Source of the DNA: Rhizorhapis sp036570425
GTDB lineage: Bacteria; Pseudomonadota; Alphaproteobacteria; Sphingomonadales; Sphingomonadaceae
NCBI GenBank assembly: GCA_036570425.1
Contig: DATCYF010000018.1
Coordinates: 124,001-188,000, forward strand
Reading direction: 5' to 3'
DNA: 64,000 bases
Every line of letters starts with the position of its first letter. The stretch's first letter is position 1. This document shows, piece by piece, positions 8,561 through 16,723 of this stretch. Below the pieces are notes generated by a model, which was not told the origin of the DNA, did no database searches, and saw only the letters and a list, made by a program, of their open reading frames with translations. Both the position numbers and the translations under genes were made by a program.

Positions 8561-8590
8561 TGCCCCACGCCTCCATTCAAGAGGGGGGCA
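8561..8590 (-). terminator. Probable terminator hairpin of dnaK-dnaJ
   Basis: TGCCCC pairs with GGGGCA and CCTC with GAGG around a 7-base loop, with a three-base bulge on one arm. On the minus strand it begins 1-2 bases after the dnaJ stop and is followed by an A/T-rich run (AATGTTATT). Confidence 0.55.
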
Positions 8591-8591
8591 T

Positions 8592-9722
8592 TCAATCCTT
8601 CAGATCGCCCCACATGTCCTTCAATTTACTGAAGAAGCCCGTGGACTGCGGACATTCTGCCCCCGTTTCCGTCTCCCGGAACTGCTCCAGCAATTCCTTC
8701 TGGCGCAGCGTCAGGCCAGTAGGGGTCTCCACGTCGATCTGCACCACCATGTCGCCAAAGCCACGGCCGTTCAGAACCGGCATACCAGCGCCGCGCTGGC
8801 GGAGCTGTTTGCCTGACTGAATACCGGCGGGGATGCGGATTTCATGCTGTTGCCGATCCAGCCCCGGCACAGTGATACACCCACCCAGCGCCGCTGTGGT
8901 AAAGCTGATGGGTGCGCGGCAGAAAAGCGTTGTGCCTTCCCGCTCGAAAATCTTGTGCCGCTTCACGTGCAGGAAAATATAGAGATCGCCTGACGGAGCG
9001 CCACGCGCGCCTGCTTCGCCTTCTCCAGAAAGGCGGATGCGCGTTCCCTCGTCCACTCCGGCGGGAATGTTGACCGCAAGCCGCTTTTCCTGGTCCACCC
9101 GGCCTTCGCCCCGGCAAGCACGACAGGGCTTCTCAATCACCTGCCCCGCGCCATGACAGGTCGGGCACGTCCTCTCGACAATGAAAAAGCCCTGCTGGGC
9201 CCGCACCTTGCCATGACCGTGACAGGTCTGGCATCCCTGCACGCCAGTGCCTGGTTCCGCGCCTGAACCATCACAGGCATCGCAGCCCGTCGAAACCTCA
9301 ATGGAGATTTCCGTGGACTTGCCCTGAAATGCTTCTTCCAGGCTGATTTCCAGGTCATAGCGCAAATCGGCGCCACGCCGGTTCTGTTGCCGTCCACCGC
9401 CGCCGAAGCCGCCCGATCCGAATATCGTTTCGAAAATGTCGCCCAGATCGGAAAAACCGCCTGCGCCCTGCCCATTGCCATTGAAGCCGCCATTCTTGAA
9501 TGCTTCATGGCCAAAACGGTCATAAGCAGCGCGTTTCTGAGGGTCCTTCAGGCAGTCATAGGCCTCATTGATCGCCTTGAACTTCGCTTCCATGTCCTGA
9601 CATCCCGCGTTTTTATCGGGATGATATTGCACGGCGAGCCGGCGATAAGCCGTCTTCAGCGTCTTGTCGTCCGCCGTCCGTTCGACGCCGAGGAGTTCAT
9701 AATAATCAACTTCGGTAGTCAT
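8592..9722 (-). CDS. dnaJ: Molecular chaperone DnaJ
   Basis: Hsp40 co-chaperone that stimulates DnaK ATPase activity and delivers unfolded clients. The 376-residue product is a full type I DnaJ. It has a J domain with HPD at residues 34-36, a Gly/Phe-rich linker (GGFNGNGQGAGGFSD), four CxxCxGxG zinc repeats (CDACDGSG, CQTCHGHG, CPTCHGAG, CRACRGEG) and a C-terminal client-binding domain. It lies 67 bp downstream of dnaK on the same strand and is probably cotranscribed from the heat-shock promoter upstream of dnaK. Confidence 0.98.
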   Translation of the reverse strand: MTTEVDYYELLGVERTADDKTLKTAYRRLAVQYHPDKNAGCQDMEAKFKAINEAYDCLKDPQKRAAYDRFGHEAFKNGGFNGNGQGAGGFSDLGDIFETIFGSGGFGGGGRQQNRRGADLRYDLEISLEEAFQGKSTEISIEVSTGCDACDGSGAEPGTGVQGCQTCHGHGKVRAQQGFFIVERTCPTCHGAGQVIEKPCRACRGEGRVDQEKRLAVNIPAGVDEGTRIRLSGEGEAGARGAPSGDLYIFLHVKRHKIFEREGTTLFCRAPISFTTAALGGCITVPGLDRQQHEIRIPAGIQSGKQLRQRGAGMPVLNGRGFGDMVVQIDVETPTGLTLRQKELLEQFRETETGAECPQSTGFFSKLKDMWGDLKD

Positions 9723-9789
9723 GCCGCCCCTGGCCAGTTGCGGAGATCGCCACTCTCCGTTCAGGAAAGTGACGATCCCAAGTCATTGC

Positions 9790-11697
9790 TTACGCTTTTT
9801 TCTCTTCATCCACTTCCGAGAATTCGGCGTCAACCACATCCTCGTCAGCCTTGGCGGATTCGGCGTCCGCGCCACCCGGCGAAGCGGCGGCCTGTTCCTT
9901 CTCGTAAATGGCCTGGCCAAGCTTCATGGCGACCTGCGCCAGCGCTTCGGCCTTGCTCTTCATTTCCTCGACATTATCGCCTTCCACGGCCGTCTTCGCA
10001 GCGGCAATGGCGGTCTCTATTTCGGACTTCAAGGCGGCGTCGATCTTGTCGCCATGGTCGGCAAGCTGCCGTTCCGTGGTGTGGACCAGGCTTTCCGCGC
10101 TATTCTTCGCCTCCGCAGATTCGCGGCGCTTCTTGTCCTCTTCGGCGAAGCGTTCGGCATCCTTCACCATCTGATCGATATCGCCTTCGGAAAGTCCACC
10201 CGAAGCCTGAATCTTGATCTGCTGTTCCTTGCCGGTGCCCTTGTCCTTCGCATGGACGTTTACGATGCCATTGGCGTCAATGTCGAACGTAACCTCGATC
10301 TGCGGAACACCACGCGGCGCGGGCGGGATGCCTACCAGATCGAACTGGCCGAGCATCTTGTTGTCCGCCGCCATCTCACGCTCGCCCTGGAAAACGCGGA
10401 TCGTCACGGCCTGCTGATTGTCATCGGCAGTCGAATAGACCTGGCTCTTCTTGGTCGGGATCGTCGTGTTGCGGTCGATCATGCGGGTAAACACGCCACC
10501 CAGCGTCTCGATGCCAAGGCTCAGTGGCGTAACGTCGAGCAACAGCACGTCCTTGACGTCGCCCTGCAACACGCCTGCCTGAATGGCGGCACCCATGGCG
10601 ACGACCTCATCCGGGTTCACGCCGACATGCGGCTCCTTGCCGAAGAATTCCTTCACCACTTCGCGCACGCGCGGCATACGGGTCATGCCTCCGACGAGCA
10701 CGACATCATCAATATCTGCGGCCTTGTGCCCCGCATCGGCCAGCGCCTTCTTGCAGGGTTCCAGCGTCCGCTTGATAAGTTCGCCGACCAGCCGTTCCAG
10801 ATCGGAACGCGTGATCGCCTTGACGAGGTGCTTCGGACCATTCTGGTCAGCGGTGATGAAGGGCAGGTTCACTTCCGTGGTCTGCGCGGAGGAAAGCTCG
10901 ATCTTCGCCTTCTCAGCTGCTTCCTTCAAGCGCTGAAGGGCCAGCTTGTCCTTGGTAAGGTCAATGCCTTCCTCTTTCTTGAAGCCTTCGGCCAGATATT
11001 CGACGATCTTCGCATCGAAGTCCTCGCCGCCCAAGAACGTGTCGCCGTTGGTCGATTTAACCTCGAAAACGCCATCGCCGATTTCCAGGATCGAAATGTC
11101 GAAGGTGCCGCCGCCAAGGTCATAGACCGCGATGGTCTTGCCATCCTGCTTTTCCAGGCCATAGGCCAGCGCCGCGGCGGTCGGCTCGTTGATGATGCGC
11201 AGCACTTCAAGGCCCGCGATCTTGCCTGCATCCTTGGTTGCCTGACGCTGGGCGTCGTTGAAATAGGCCGGAACGGTAATGACCGCCTGCGTCACTGTTT
11301 CGCCGAGATAGCTTTCGGCCGTTTCCTTCATCTTCTGCAGGATGAAAGCGGAAATCTGCGACGGCGAATAATCCTCGCCGCCCGCTTTTACCCAGGCATC
11401 GCCGTTGCTGCCCTTGGTGATGTCATAAGGGACAAGCTCCATGTCCTTCTTGGTCAGGGGATCATCGAACCGGCGGCCGATCAGGCGCTTTACAGCAAAG
11501 ATAGTGTTATCGGGATTGGTGACGGCCTGACGCTTGGCCGGTTGACCGATCAGGCGTTCGCCATCCTTGGTAAAAGCCACGATCGATGGCGTTGTGCGTG
11601 CCCCTTCCGCATTTTCGACGACCTTCGGTTTGCTACCATCCATGACTGCGACACAGCTGTTCGTCGTGCCAAGGTCGATACCAATAACTTTGCCCAT
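9790..11697 (-). CDS. dnaK: Molecular chaperone DnaK (Hsp70)
   Basis: ATP-dependent protein-folding chaperone working with DnaJ and GrpE. The 635-residue product shows the Hsp70 signatures IDLGTTNSCVAV, VYDLGGGTFDISILE and VLVGGMTRMP, a substrate-binding domain and the acidic C-terminal tail ending EVDEEKKA. The ATG at 11697 (MGKVIGIDLG) has GAGGA in front; the upstream in-frame start at 11718 is not needed. grpE is not in the window. A sigma-32-type promoter lies about 90 bp upstream. Confidence 0.99.
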   Translation of the reverse strand: MGKVIGIDLGTTNSCVAVMDGSKPKVVENAEGARTTPSIVAFTKDGERLIGQPAKRQAVTNPDNTIFAVKRLIGRRFDDPLTKKDMELVPYDITKGSNGDAWVKAGGEDYSPSQISAFILQKMKETAESYLGETVTQAVITVPAYFNDAQRQATKDAGKIAGLEVLRIINEPTAAALAYGLEKQDGKTIAVYDLGGGTFDISILEIGDGVFEVKSTNGDTFLGGEDFDAKIVEYLAEGFKKEEGIDLTKDKLALQRLKEAAEKAKIELSSAQTTEVNLPFITADQNGPKHLVKAITRSDLERLVGELIKRTLEPCKKALADAGHKAADIDDVVLVGGMTRMPRVREVVKEFFGKEPHVGVNPDEVVAMGAAIQAGVLQGDVKDVLLLDVTPLSLGIETLGGVFTRMIDRNTTIPTKKSQVYSTADDNQQAVTIRVFQGEREMAADNKMLGQFDLVGIPPAPRGVPQIEVTFDIDANGIVNVHAKDKGTGKEQQIKIQASGGLSEGDIDQMVKDAERFAEEDKKRRESAEAKNSAESLVHTTERQLADHGDKIDAALKSEIETAIAAAKTAVEGDNVEEMKSKAEALAQVAMKLGQAIYEKEQAAASPGGADAESAKADEDVVDAEFSEVDEEKKA

Positions 11698-11785
11698 ATT
11701 GTCCTCTTTTAACCCCAAAAGATTTTACAGCAGTTGGCGGACTCTCCCCGCGGTGCGCGCCGGGGAAAGGCCGTTTCGCAACCGG

Positions 11786-11813
11786 ATATAGGAGCGCTTT
11801 TGCTTGGCACAAG
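11786..11813 (-). promoter_or_regulatory. Sigma-32 (RpoH) type heat-shock promoter of dnaK
   Basis: On the minus strand CTTG is followed after 17 bases by CCTATAT, a close match to the alphaproteobacterial RpoH consensus (CTTG, 17-18 bases, CYTATNT). It faces dnaK, with its -10 box ending 88 bases before the dnaK ATG. No CIRCE element was seen. Confidence 0.8.
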
Positions 11814-11868
11814 GATTTAGCGCGATTAGGATCGCGTCGATTAAAAATGATATGTTCGGGAGTCTTCC

Positions 11869-12357
11869 ATGATGCGCGCAACCGCCCGCCCTCTTTCCTT
11901 CGCTCTCCTGCTGGGCGTTACGCTGCTCCTCGCCGCCTGCGCTCCGGCGAAGGTGTTGTATGTGGATCAGGCATGGGTGCGGCTATCGCCCAATGACGCT
12001 ACGCCTTCGGCGGGCTATTTCACCGTTCATGGCGGGGAAGAGGATGTCCGGCTGCTTTCCGTCATCTCTCCGGAGGTTTTGCGCGTGGAGATGCATGAAA
12101 GCATCGACAAGAATGGCGTCATGACCATGCAGCCCATCAAGGGCGTCGACATTCCGGCCCAGGGCAAGGTCACGTTCGCTCCGGGCGGCAAACATCTGAT
12201 GATCTGGGGCATCAATGCAGCGGCGAAGACGCAGGGCAAGCTGCCCTTCACCTTCATCTTTTCAAACGGCGAGCGGATTATTTATGAAGCGGTCCTTCGC
12301 CAGCCCGGGGATGCGGCAGGCGCTCCTGCTTCCAAGGATGAGCATGAGGGACATTAA
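11869..12357 (+). CDS. PCuAC-family copper chaperone lipoprotein
   Basis: Likely periplasmic copper(I) carrier for cytochrome oxidase assembly. The 162-residue product has a lipoprotein signal with lipobox LLAAC near residue 24. The PCuAC metal motif follows: MHES, later MTMQPI and GGKHLMIWG, supplying the spaced His/Met ligands (H(M)x10Mx21HxM pattern). A His-rich tail (KDEHEGH) could add metal-binding capacity. The ATG at 11869 has GGGAG 6 nt upstream. No oxidase or Sco gene is adjacent; the next gene begins 12 bp later and may be cotranscribed. Confidence 0.9.
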   Translation: MMRATARPLSFALLLGVTLLLAACAPAKVLYVDQAWVRLSPNDATPSAGYFTVHGGEEDVRLLSVISPEVLRVEMHESIDKNGVMTMQPIKGVDIPAQGKVTFAPGGKHLMIWGINAAAKTQGKLPFTFIFSNGERIIYEAVLRQPGDAAGAPASKDEHEGH

Positions 12358-12369
12358 GACTCGCCTGCC

Positions 12370-12837
12370 ATGACGACATCCCGGCCGCTCACAAGCGGCG
12401 AGCGCACTCTTGCCGCATCGGTCTTTGGCGATGCCATCGATTACGACCGGGTGCGGATCCACAACCGCAAATGGTTCTGGCTCCAGCCGCGCCATGTCGC
12501 GATGGCGCCCGACGGGCATATCTGGTTCCACCCGCTGGGCAGGCTGTTCAGGGAGGATTTTTGCAGGGCCTCACTGGATATGCAGGGCCTGTTCATCCAT
12601 GAAATGACGCATGTCGCTCAATCCCAATTGGGCGGCAGATATTACCTCCCGCTGATCCGCCATCCCTTCTGCCGCTACGATTACACCATCAGACCGGGGC
12701 AAGCCTTTGGCCGCTATGGCATCGAGCAACAGGCGGAGATCGTGCGCCATGCCTTCCTGCTGCGAAGGGGCATGAGCCTGCCGGACAAACCGCCATTGGA
12801 CGTATATGAGGCGCTGTTGCCATTCAATGCGATATGA
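12370..12837 (+). CDS. Small HEXXH protein resembling the DUF4157 metalloprotease-like domain
   Basis: A 155-residue protein without signal peptide. It contains IHEMTHVAQ, a zincin-type HEXXH motif. The preceding segment (FGDAIDYDRVRIH, then IWFHPLGRLF) follows the layout of DUF4157, in which a VRIH-like strand precedes the HELTHVVQQ motif. Similar small proteins in sphingomonads are often labelled vgr-related. A possible third metal ligand is E or H in YGIEQQAEIVRH. It follows the copper chaperone by 12 bp. The function is unknown; a peptidase role is inferred from the motif only. Confidence 0.75.
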   Translation: MTTSRPLTSGERTLAASVFGDAIDYDRVRIHNRKWFWLQPRHVAMAPDGHIWFHPLGRLFREDFCRASLDMQGLFIHEMTHVAQSQLGGRYYLPLIRHPFCRYDYTIRPGQAFGRYGIEQQAEIVRHAFLLRRGMSLPDKPPLDVYEALLPFNAI

Positions 12838-12913
12838 AGAGCACTCTGATGAAAAGCGACTTGCTTACAACGCTAACTGGACATGCCGGTCGCACGCCTT
12901 TAAAAAAAATATC

Positions 12914-13399
12914 ATGAAAGACGATTTAATCGTGGAAGCCGTGGCAGACGGTGACAACGACGCGATCCGCGCCATTTTAGCGGACGTGTGCAGTCTTACC
13001 AACATGGGGTTCGCCGCCGTTGCGCGTGTAACAGAGGACCGTTGGATTGCCTGTCAGGTCTTCGACAAAATCGAGTTTGGACTGACCCCGGGCGGCGAAC
13101 TTGAGATTGCGACCACGATCTGCAATGAAATACGCGAGCATGGCCAGGCGGTCGTATTTGACGATGCCACCGTTGATCCCGAATGGCGTACTCATCCGGT
13201 GCCGATCCTTTACGGATTCAAGAGCTACGCCTCGTTCCCGATTTTTCTACCCGATGGTGAGTTTTACGGCACTCTATGTGCTATCGATCCCGCGCGCCGG
13301 GAGATCACGGCGCCAGCGGTCGTCGCAACACTCCGCGACTATGCCAGTCGCGTGGCGGAACTTATCGGCGCACAACGGCGGAGGCAGAAACGCGATTGA
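12914..13399 (+). CDS. Stand-alone GAF domain protein
   Basis: A 161-residue protein consisting almost entirely of one GAF domain (VCSLTNMGFAAVARVTEDRW, then YGFKSYASFPI and FYGTLCAIDPA). GAF domains of this subtype usually form the N-terminal sensor of HWE-type histidine kinases, and one such kinase lies nearby on the other strand. No kinase or output domain follows in any frame after the stop, so it is either a free-standing sensor or a remnant of a larger kinase. The start at 12914 (MKDDLIVEA) fits the domain boundary, but no good ribosome-binding site precedes it. Confidence 0.7.
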   Translation: MKDDLIVEAVADGDNDAIRAILADVCSLTNMGFAAVARVTEDRWIACQVFDKIEFGLTPGGELEIATTICNEIREHGQAVVFDDATVDPEWRTHPVPILYGFKSYASFPIFLPDGEFYGTLCAIDPARREITAPAVVATLRDYASRVAELIGAQRRRQKRD

Positions 13400-13701
13400 A
13401 CGTCCGCTAGGGGTCGCGTGCTGTCGGGTAGCTTGCCCCATGGGCATTGAACACGTTACCCGACCAAACGGGTGGTTTCCCGTCGGTCCGTTTTGGAAAT
13501 CCTGGTCACGGAAGGGGCATTCGAGTGAGCGCTGGCAATCGGCAACTTCGCGCCCAAGTCAGCCGCTTGAGGCGGCGACCCCAATGGTAGAAAGCCGTCG
13601 ATCGTTTACTTCGACCTAAACGGCGGCACCGGTAGCTCCTTAATGACAGTGCGAATCTATATGCAGAGCGCAGAAATCTCGATCTAAGGCTTGGGAGCCG
13701 G
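13400..13701. other. Non-coding gap, about 300 bp
   Basis: Lies between the convergent GAF gene and the response regulator gene. I see no supported gene in either strand. A short hairpin GCCGC-TTGAG-GCGGC near 13561-13575 may serve as a weak terminator. Confidence 0.5.
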
Positions 13702-14058
13702 TCAGGATTTCGTCAGTTGCTCTAATGCGGCCCTCAGACGTCGCTCGCTGGTGGGCTTACCGACATTGGGTGCTCCAGCCAGAACCTCGCCGCCAAACTG
13801 TTCGGGCTTAGGATAGGCGCTTGCCACAGCGAAAGGTACAGCGCGCATTTTCAAGGCCTCGGCTACCGGCGTGACCAGTTCATTCCCCAGGCTAACATCG
13901 AGCAGCGCGACTAAAGGCAATTCACCCTCTAAGAGGCGGAGCGCACCTTGCACGGTCGCCACGGGGCCGATAACCCGCCAGCCGCAATCCTCAAGCAACA
14001 GCTGGAGGTCCATCGCGATCAGAAACTCATCCTCCACAATCAGAATCGTCTTCTGCAT
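13702..14058 (-). CDS. Single-domain response regulator
   Basis: A 118-residue receiver domain with no output domain. The acidic pocket is VEDE near residues 8-11, the phospho-acceptor aspartate is D54 in ALLDVSLGNE, and the conserved lysine is in VGKPT. It starts 10 bp after the stop of the HWE kinase gene, its likely partner. An alternative TTG start lies at 14064. Stand-alone receivers next to HWE kinases commonly feed phosphorelays of the general stress response in alphaproteobacteria, but no phyR/nepR gene is present here. Confidence 0.88.
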   Translation of the reverse strand: MQKTILIVEDEFLIAMDLQLLLEDCGWRVIGPVATVQGALRLLEGELPLVALLDVSLGNELVTPVAEALKMRAVPFAVASAYPKPEQFGGEVLAGAPNVGKPTSERRLRAALEQLTKS

Positions 14059-14067
14059 GACCAACTA

Positions 14068-15075
14068 TCAACCCGCAAGAGAGGCCTTCCCGAGCGGAAT
14101 GACGATCTCAGCCTCCAAACCACCTATTGCATATTCCTGTTCCACCTGTCCGCCGAGACTGTAGGTGGTAGTGTATTGGATGAGCCGAGTACCGTAGCCC
14201 GTCGTCGCGGGCGGGGTCACCGGCGGCCCGCCGCTCTCCGCCCACTTGATCCGAAGTTGGCCGTTCGCATCCTCGACCTGCCAGCTGACTTGTACCCGGC
14301 CACCAGACACTGACAGTGCCCCATATTTGGCGGCGTTTGTCGCTAGCTCGTGCAGGACCAGGCTGAGTGACATGATCGTGCGAGGACCAAGCTCAACAGC
14401 CGCGCCGGGCTGGATCACGACTGCCTCGGGATTGGCCATGTAGGGTGCAAAGATGCGCTCGAACAATGCCATCAGACCAGGCTCGTCCTGATCGGCGAAG
14501 GCCAGGTCCTGCGCTTCCACCAAAGCGTCGAAGCGGCCCAGGAAGTCATCGCGGTATTCCTCTGCCGAACGACCCGCCGTCGCCGTATGCCGGGCGATTG
14601 ATTGTGCCACAGCAAGCAGGTTCTTCATCCGATGCCGGAGTTCGCCGAACAGCATATCCTTGGCTGCATCCCGGCGATTGCGCTCAGTTGCGTCCACGAT
14701 GGTTAGCAACATGGAACGACCGCCACTGTCCGGATGGTGCAGCGTGCGAGCTGTCACGAGCATCGTTCTCCGGCCAAGACCGGAAAAATCATGTTCGACC
14801 TCATAGTTGATCACGGCCGTGGTTTTGGGGATCACCTCCAGGAGCAATCGGCGCAGCTCGGGAATGTCCCATTGACCGTTGCCCAGCTCATAGAGGCGGC
14901 GTCCGATCGTCTCGTCACGCTCGACCTTAAACGCTTCAAAAAAGGAGCGGCTCGCACTCTGTACGCAAAGACTTTCATCCAGTACGAGCAAGGGATCGGC
15001 AACGGTATCAACGATGCCCTGTGCCTGAACGTGGCCGGTTCGCAAAAGGCGGTAAAGGTCTTCCATATTCATCAT
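14068..15075 (-). CDS. PAS-HWE sensor histidine kinase
   Basis: A 335-residue soluble sensor kinase. A PAS domain covers about residues 17-130 (IVDTVADPLLVLDESLCV). The HWE dimerisation domain follows, with the phospho-acceptor histidine at H148 in FGELRHRMKNLL. The ATPase domain has the N-box VLHELATNAAKYGAL, the class-defining WAESGGPPV, and TGYGTRLIQ. No membrane segment is seen. The frame is open to 15384, but ATG 15075 has AGGA in front, and the upstream extension has no domain character. Followed by a single-domain response regulator. Confidence 0.9.
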   Translation of the reverse strand: MMNMEDLYRLLRTGHVQAQGIVDTVADPLLVLDESLCVQSASRSFFEAFKVERDETIGRRLYELGNGQWDIPELRRLLLEVIPKTTAVINYEVEHDFSGLGRRTMLVTARTLHHPDSGGRSMLLTIVDATERNRRDAAKDMLFGELRHRMKNLLAVAQSIARHTATAGRSAEEYRDDFLGRFDALVEAQDLAFADQDEPGLMALFERIFAPYMANPEAVVIQPGAAVELGPRTIMSLSLVLHELATNAAKYGALSVSGGRVQVSWQVEDANGQLRIKWAESGGPPVTPPATTGYGTRLIQYTTTYSLGGQVEQEYAIGGLEAEIVIPLGKASLAG

Positions 15076-15349
15076 TAGCGGTCCTGCATTGATGAACCCA
15101 TCATGCAGGTCCTTCGCGACATCTGCAACTTGGTCGATAGGTGCGGTTTCAGCTGAACCTGAACGAACGACGCTATCCCGGGATCCGCCGTCGAACCTGC
15201 TGGTCCGTGGATGGCCATTTGAGTCGAAATGCGAACATGAATGTATGGCTGCTAACGGGCAGCGAGCAAGCGAACGCCAGCGTCCGACTCGGGTGGTTTG
15301 GAGACGGTCTGCTTTACGAACGCGGTTTGGGAAAAGCGGTCGATCTGGA

Positions 15350-15697
15350 TCAGAGCCGTTCCAACGTAGCGCCTGAAATTGCATGGAGCAGGTGCCAACC
15401 GAGCAGGATCGCTGAACCTATGGCTGCGATGATCCAGATTAATGCCAATGCCCCACCAATCAGTAGCCCGGCTTTGTCCATTAGGACTACGGGAAGAAAG
15501 ACCGAGGATTGATAAAAATGCTCTATTGGCAATGGAAGGCCGCAGCGCGAAAATCCCATAGCAAACGGCCCATCGGCAGTTGCTGCCACATCTTTTGAGC
15601 AGGCGGCCGTGATGAAAATCCCCAGCGCTGGCGCACCGATTGGGCTTACCAGCAAGAGAAGGAAGAGGGCCGCTCGAAGCATATGATGGCGTATCAT
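15350..15697 (-). CDS. Small membrane protein of unknown function
   Basis: A 115-residue protein with two hydrophobic stretches: residues 8-31 (LRAALFLLLLVSPIGAPALG) and about 76-107 (LLIGGALALIWIIAAIGSAI). Between them is a loop with two cysteines that could face the periplasm. The ATG at 15697 has AAGGA about 10 nt upstream; an upstream ATG at 15715 is possible. I do not recognise a family. It lies upstream of the HWE kinase on the same strand, separated by 274 bp. Confidence 0.55.
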   Translation of the reverse strand: MIRHHMLRAALFLLLLVSPIGAPALGIFITAACSKDVAATADGPFAMGFSRCGLPLPIEHFYQSSVFLPVVLMDKAGLLIGGALALIWIIAAIGSAILLGWHLLHAISGATLERL

Positions 15698-15817
15698 CAA
15701 GGTTTTCCTTCTCATCTCGCGACGCTGAACCAATGGCTGGTTATAGGCAAGTCGCCACCACACAGGAAGGACCAACTATGGTCGAAAACCTCGTCAGCAG
15801 GAAGCGCTGTGATCGTC

Positions 15818-16339
15818 TCAACTCGCCCTTCGAACTGCTCCGATGTAGTCCGCCTTGCCGATCGACAGACCGTTCATACGCAGGATATTGTAAGCGGTGG
15901 TGACGTGAAAATAGAAATTGGGCTGGGAAAAACTCAGCAGGAAATCCTGGCCTGTAAAATTCAGGCGCAGTGCATCACCGATGGTGAACGTCAGCGACTT
16001 GTCGCTCAAGGATTCCACTTCAGCAGCGCTGAGCGCTTCCAGCTTGCCGACTGCCTCGATGACTTTCGCTTTCAAGCCTCCGAAATCATTGGGAGGTGTC
16101 GTCTGGTCCGGGGAGAAATTGCCCCTTTTCACGCCTTCGATGGCGCCGATCGAGTGTACCGCACAACTCTTTACCTGATAGGCGAAGTCCAGCATGTCGG
16201 GTGCAAGTTTGGCACCGATGAGCGCTTCTGGTGGAAGTGACTTCTCTGCGCAATATGCCTCGGCCTTTGTGATCAATCCCGACACGGACCGAAGGAGTTG
16301 GACACAGCTGGGCACAAATGCGTCATATAGCGTGATCAT
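15818..16339 (-). CDS. DUF1993 family protein
   Basis: A 173-residue cytoplasmic protein recognisable as DUF1993: N-terminal FVPSCVQLLRSVSGLI, then LAPDMLDFAYQVKSC, and C-terminal LLSFSQPNFYFHVTTAYNILR with a closing YIGA. The family has a DinB-like helical fold and no established function. It is monocistronic; a 15-bp odd palindrome lies about 80 bp upstream of its start. Confidence 0.85.
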   Translation of the reverse strand: MITLYDAFVPSCVQLLRSVSGLITKAEAYCAEKSLPPEALIGAKLAPDMLDFAYQVKSCAVHSIGAIEGVKRGNFSPDQTTPPNDFGGLKAKVIEAVGKLEALSAAEVESLSDKSLTFTIGDALRLNFTGQDFLLSFSQPNFYFHVTTAYNILRMNGLSIGKADYIGAVRRAS

Positions 16340-16723
16340 AGATTTTTCGCTCCGCGTCCCGAATGGACTCCAGCATGGAATAAGTGAGCGGGGCGATTAT
16401 GCCAACCGGGTTCAAGGAGATGCAGCATCTCATGCTTTGAATGGAGCTCCGTATTGGACATATATGAGGCGGAGGGCTGAGCTATCGACACAGGTCTTTC
16501 ACTCCAATGGGTCAGAAAAAGCCCTGTCCTACACCCGTCTGGTTCGCTATGGCGGGGCCCGGCTCTTTCCTATGGTTCAATATCCTCCTGTAGGATTTCC
16601 ACTCTCCAACAGAGGACCGAATTTTCCGTTTGTTTTCAACGCGCCTTAGTGTCAACTATGTCAAGCTGACGCGCATTGATCCAGTGGTGGACAGGTGAAC
16701 CCTTCGCGCCTACATGAGCGGCC
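16340..16723. other. Non-coding gap, about 380 bp
   Basis: Lies between the divergent DUF1993 and dapF genes. I see no supported gene. It holds the palindrome GAGATGCAGCATCTC at 16417-16431 (7-bp arms around one base), placed where an operator for the DUF1993 gene could be. The rest appears less GC-rich than the flanking genes. Confidence 0.5.

Noticed and set aside
9721..10217. Plus-strand extension of frames around dnaJ/dnaK suggesting an extra gene in the dnaK-dnaJ gap
   Set aside because: The 67-bp gap is too short for a gene, and the frames depend entirely on antisense coding sequence.
9721..11712. 663-codon open frame on the plus strand opposite dnaK
   Set aside because: It mirrors the dnaK codons almost exactly, has no domain character or ribosome-binding site, and long antisense frames are expected opposite GC-rich, codon-biased genes.
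16194..16649. 151-codon plus-strand frame spanning the DUF1993 gene start and the following gap
   Set aside because: The first part is antisense to DUF1993 and the rest has no family resemblance or ribosome-binding site.
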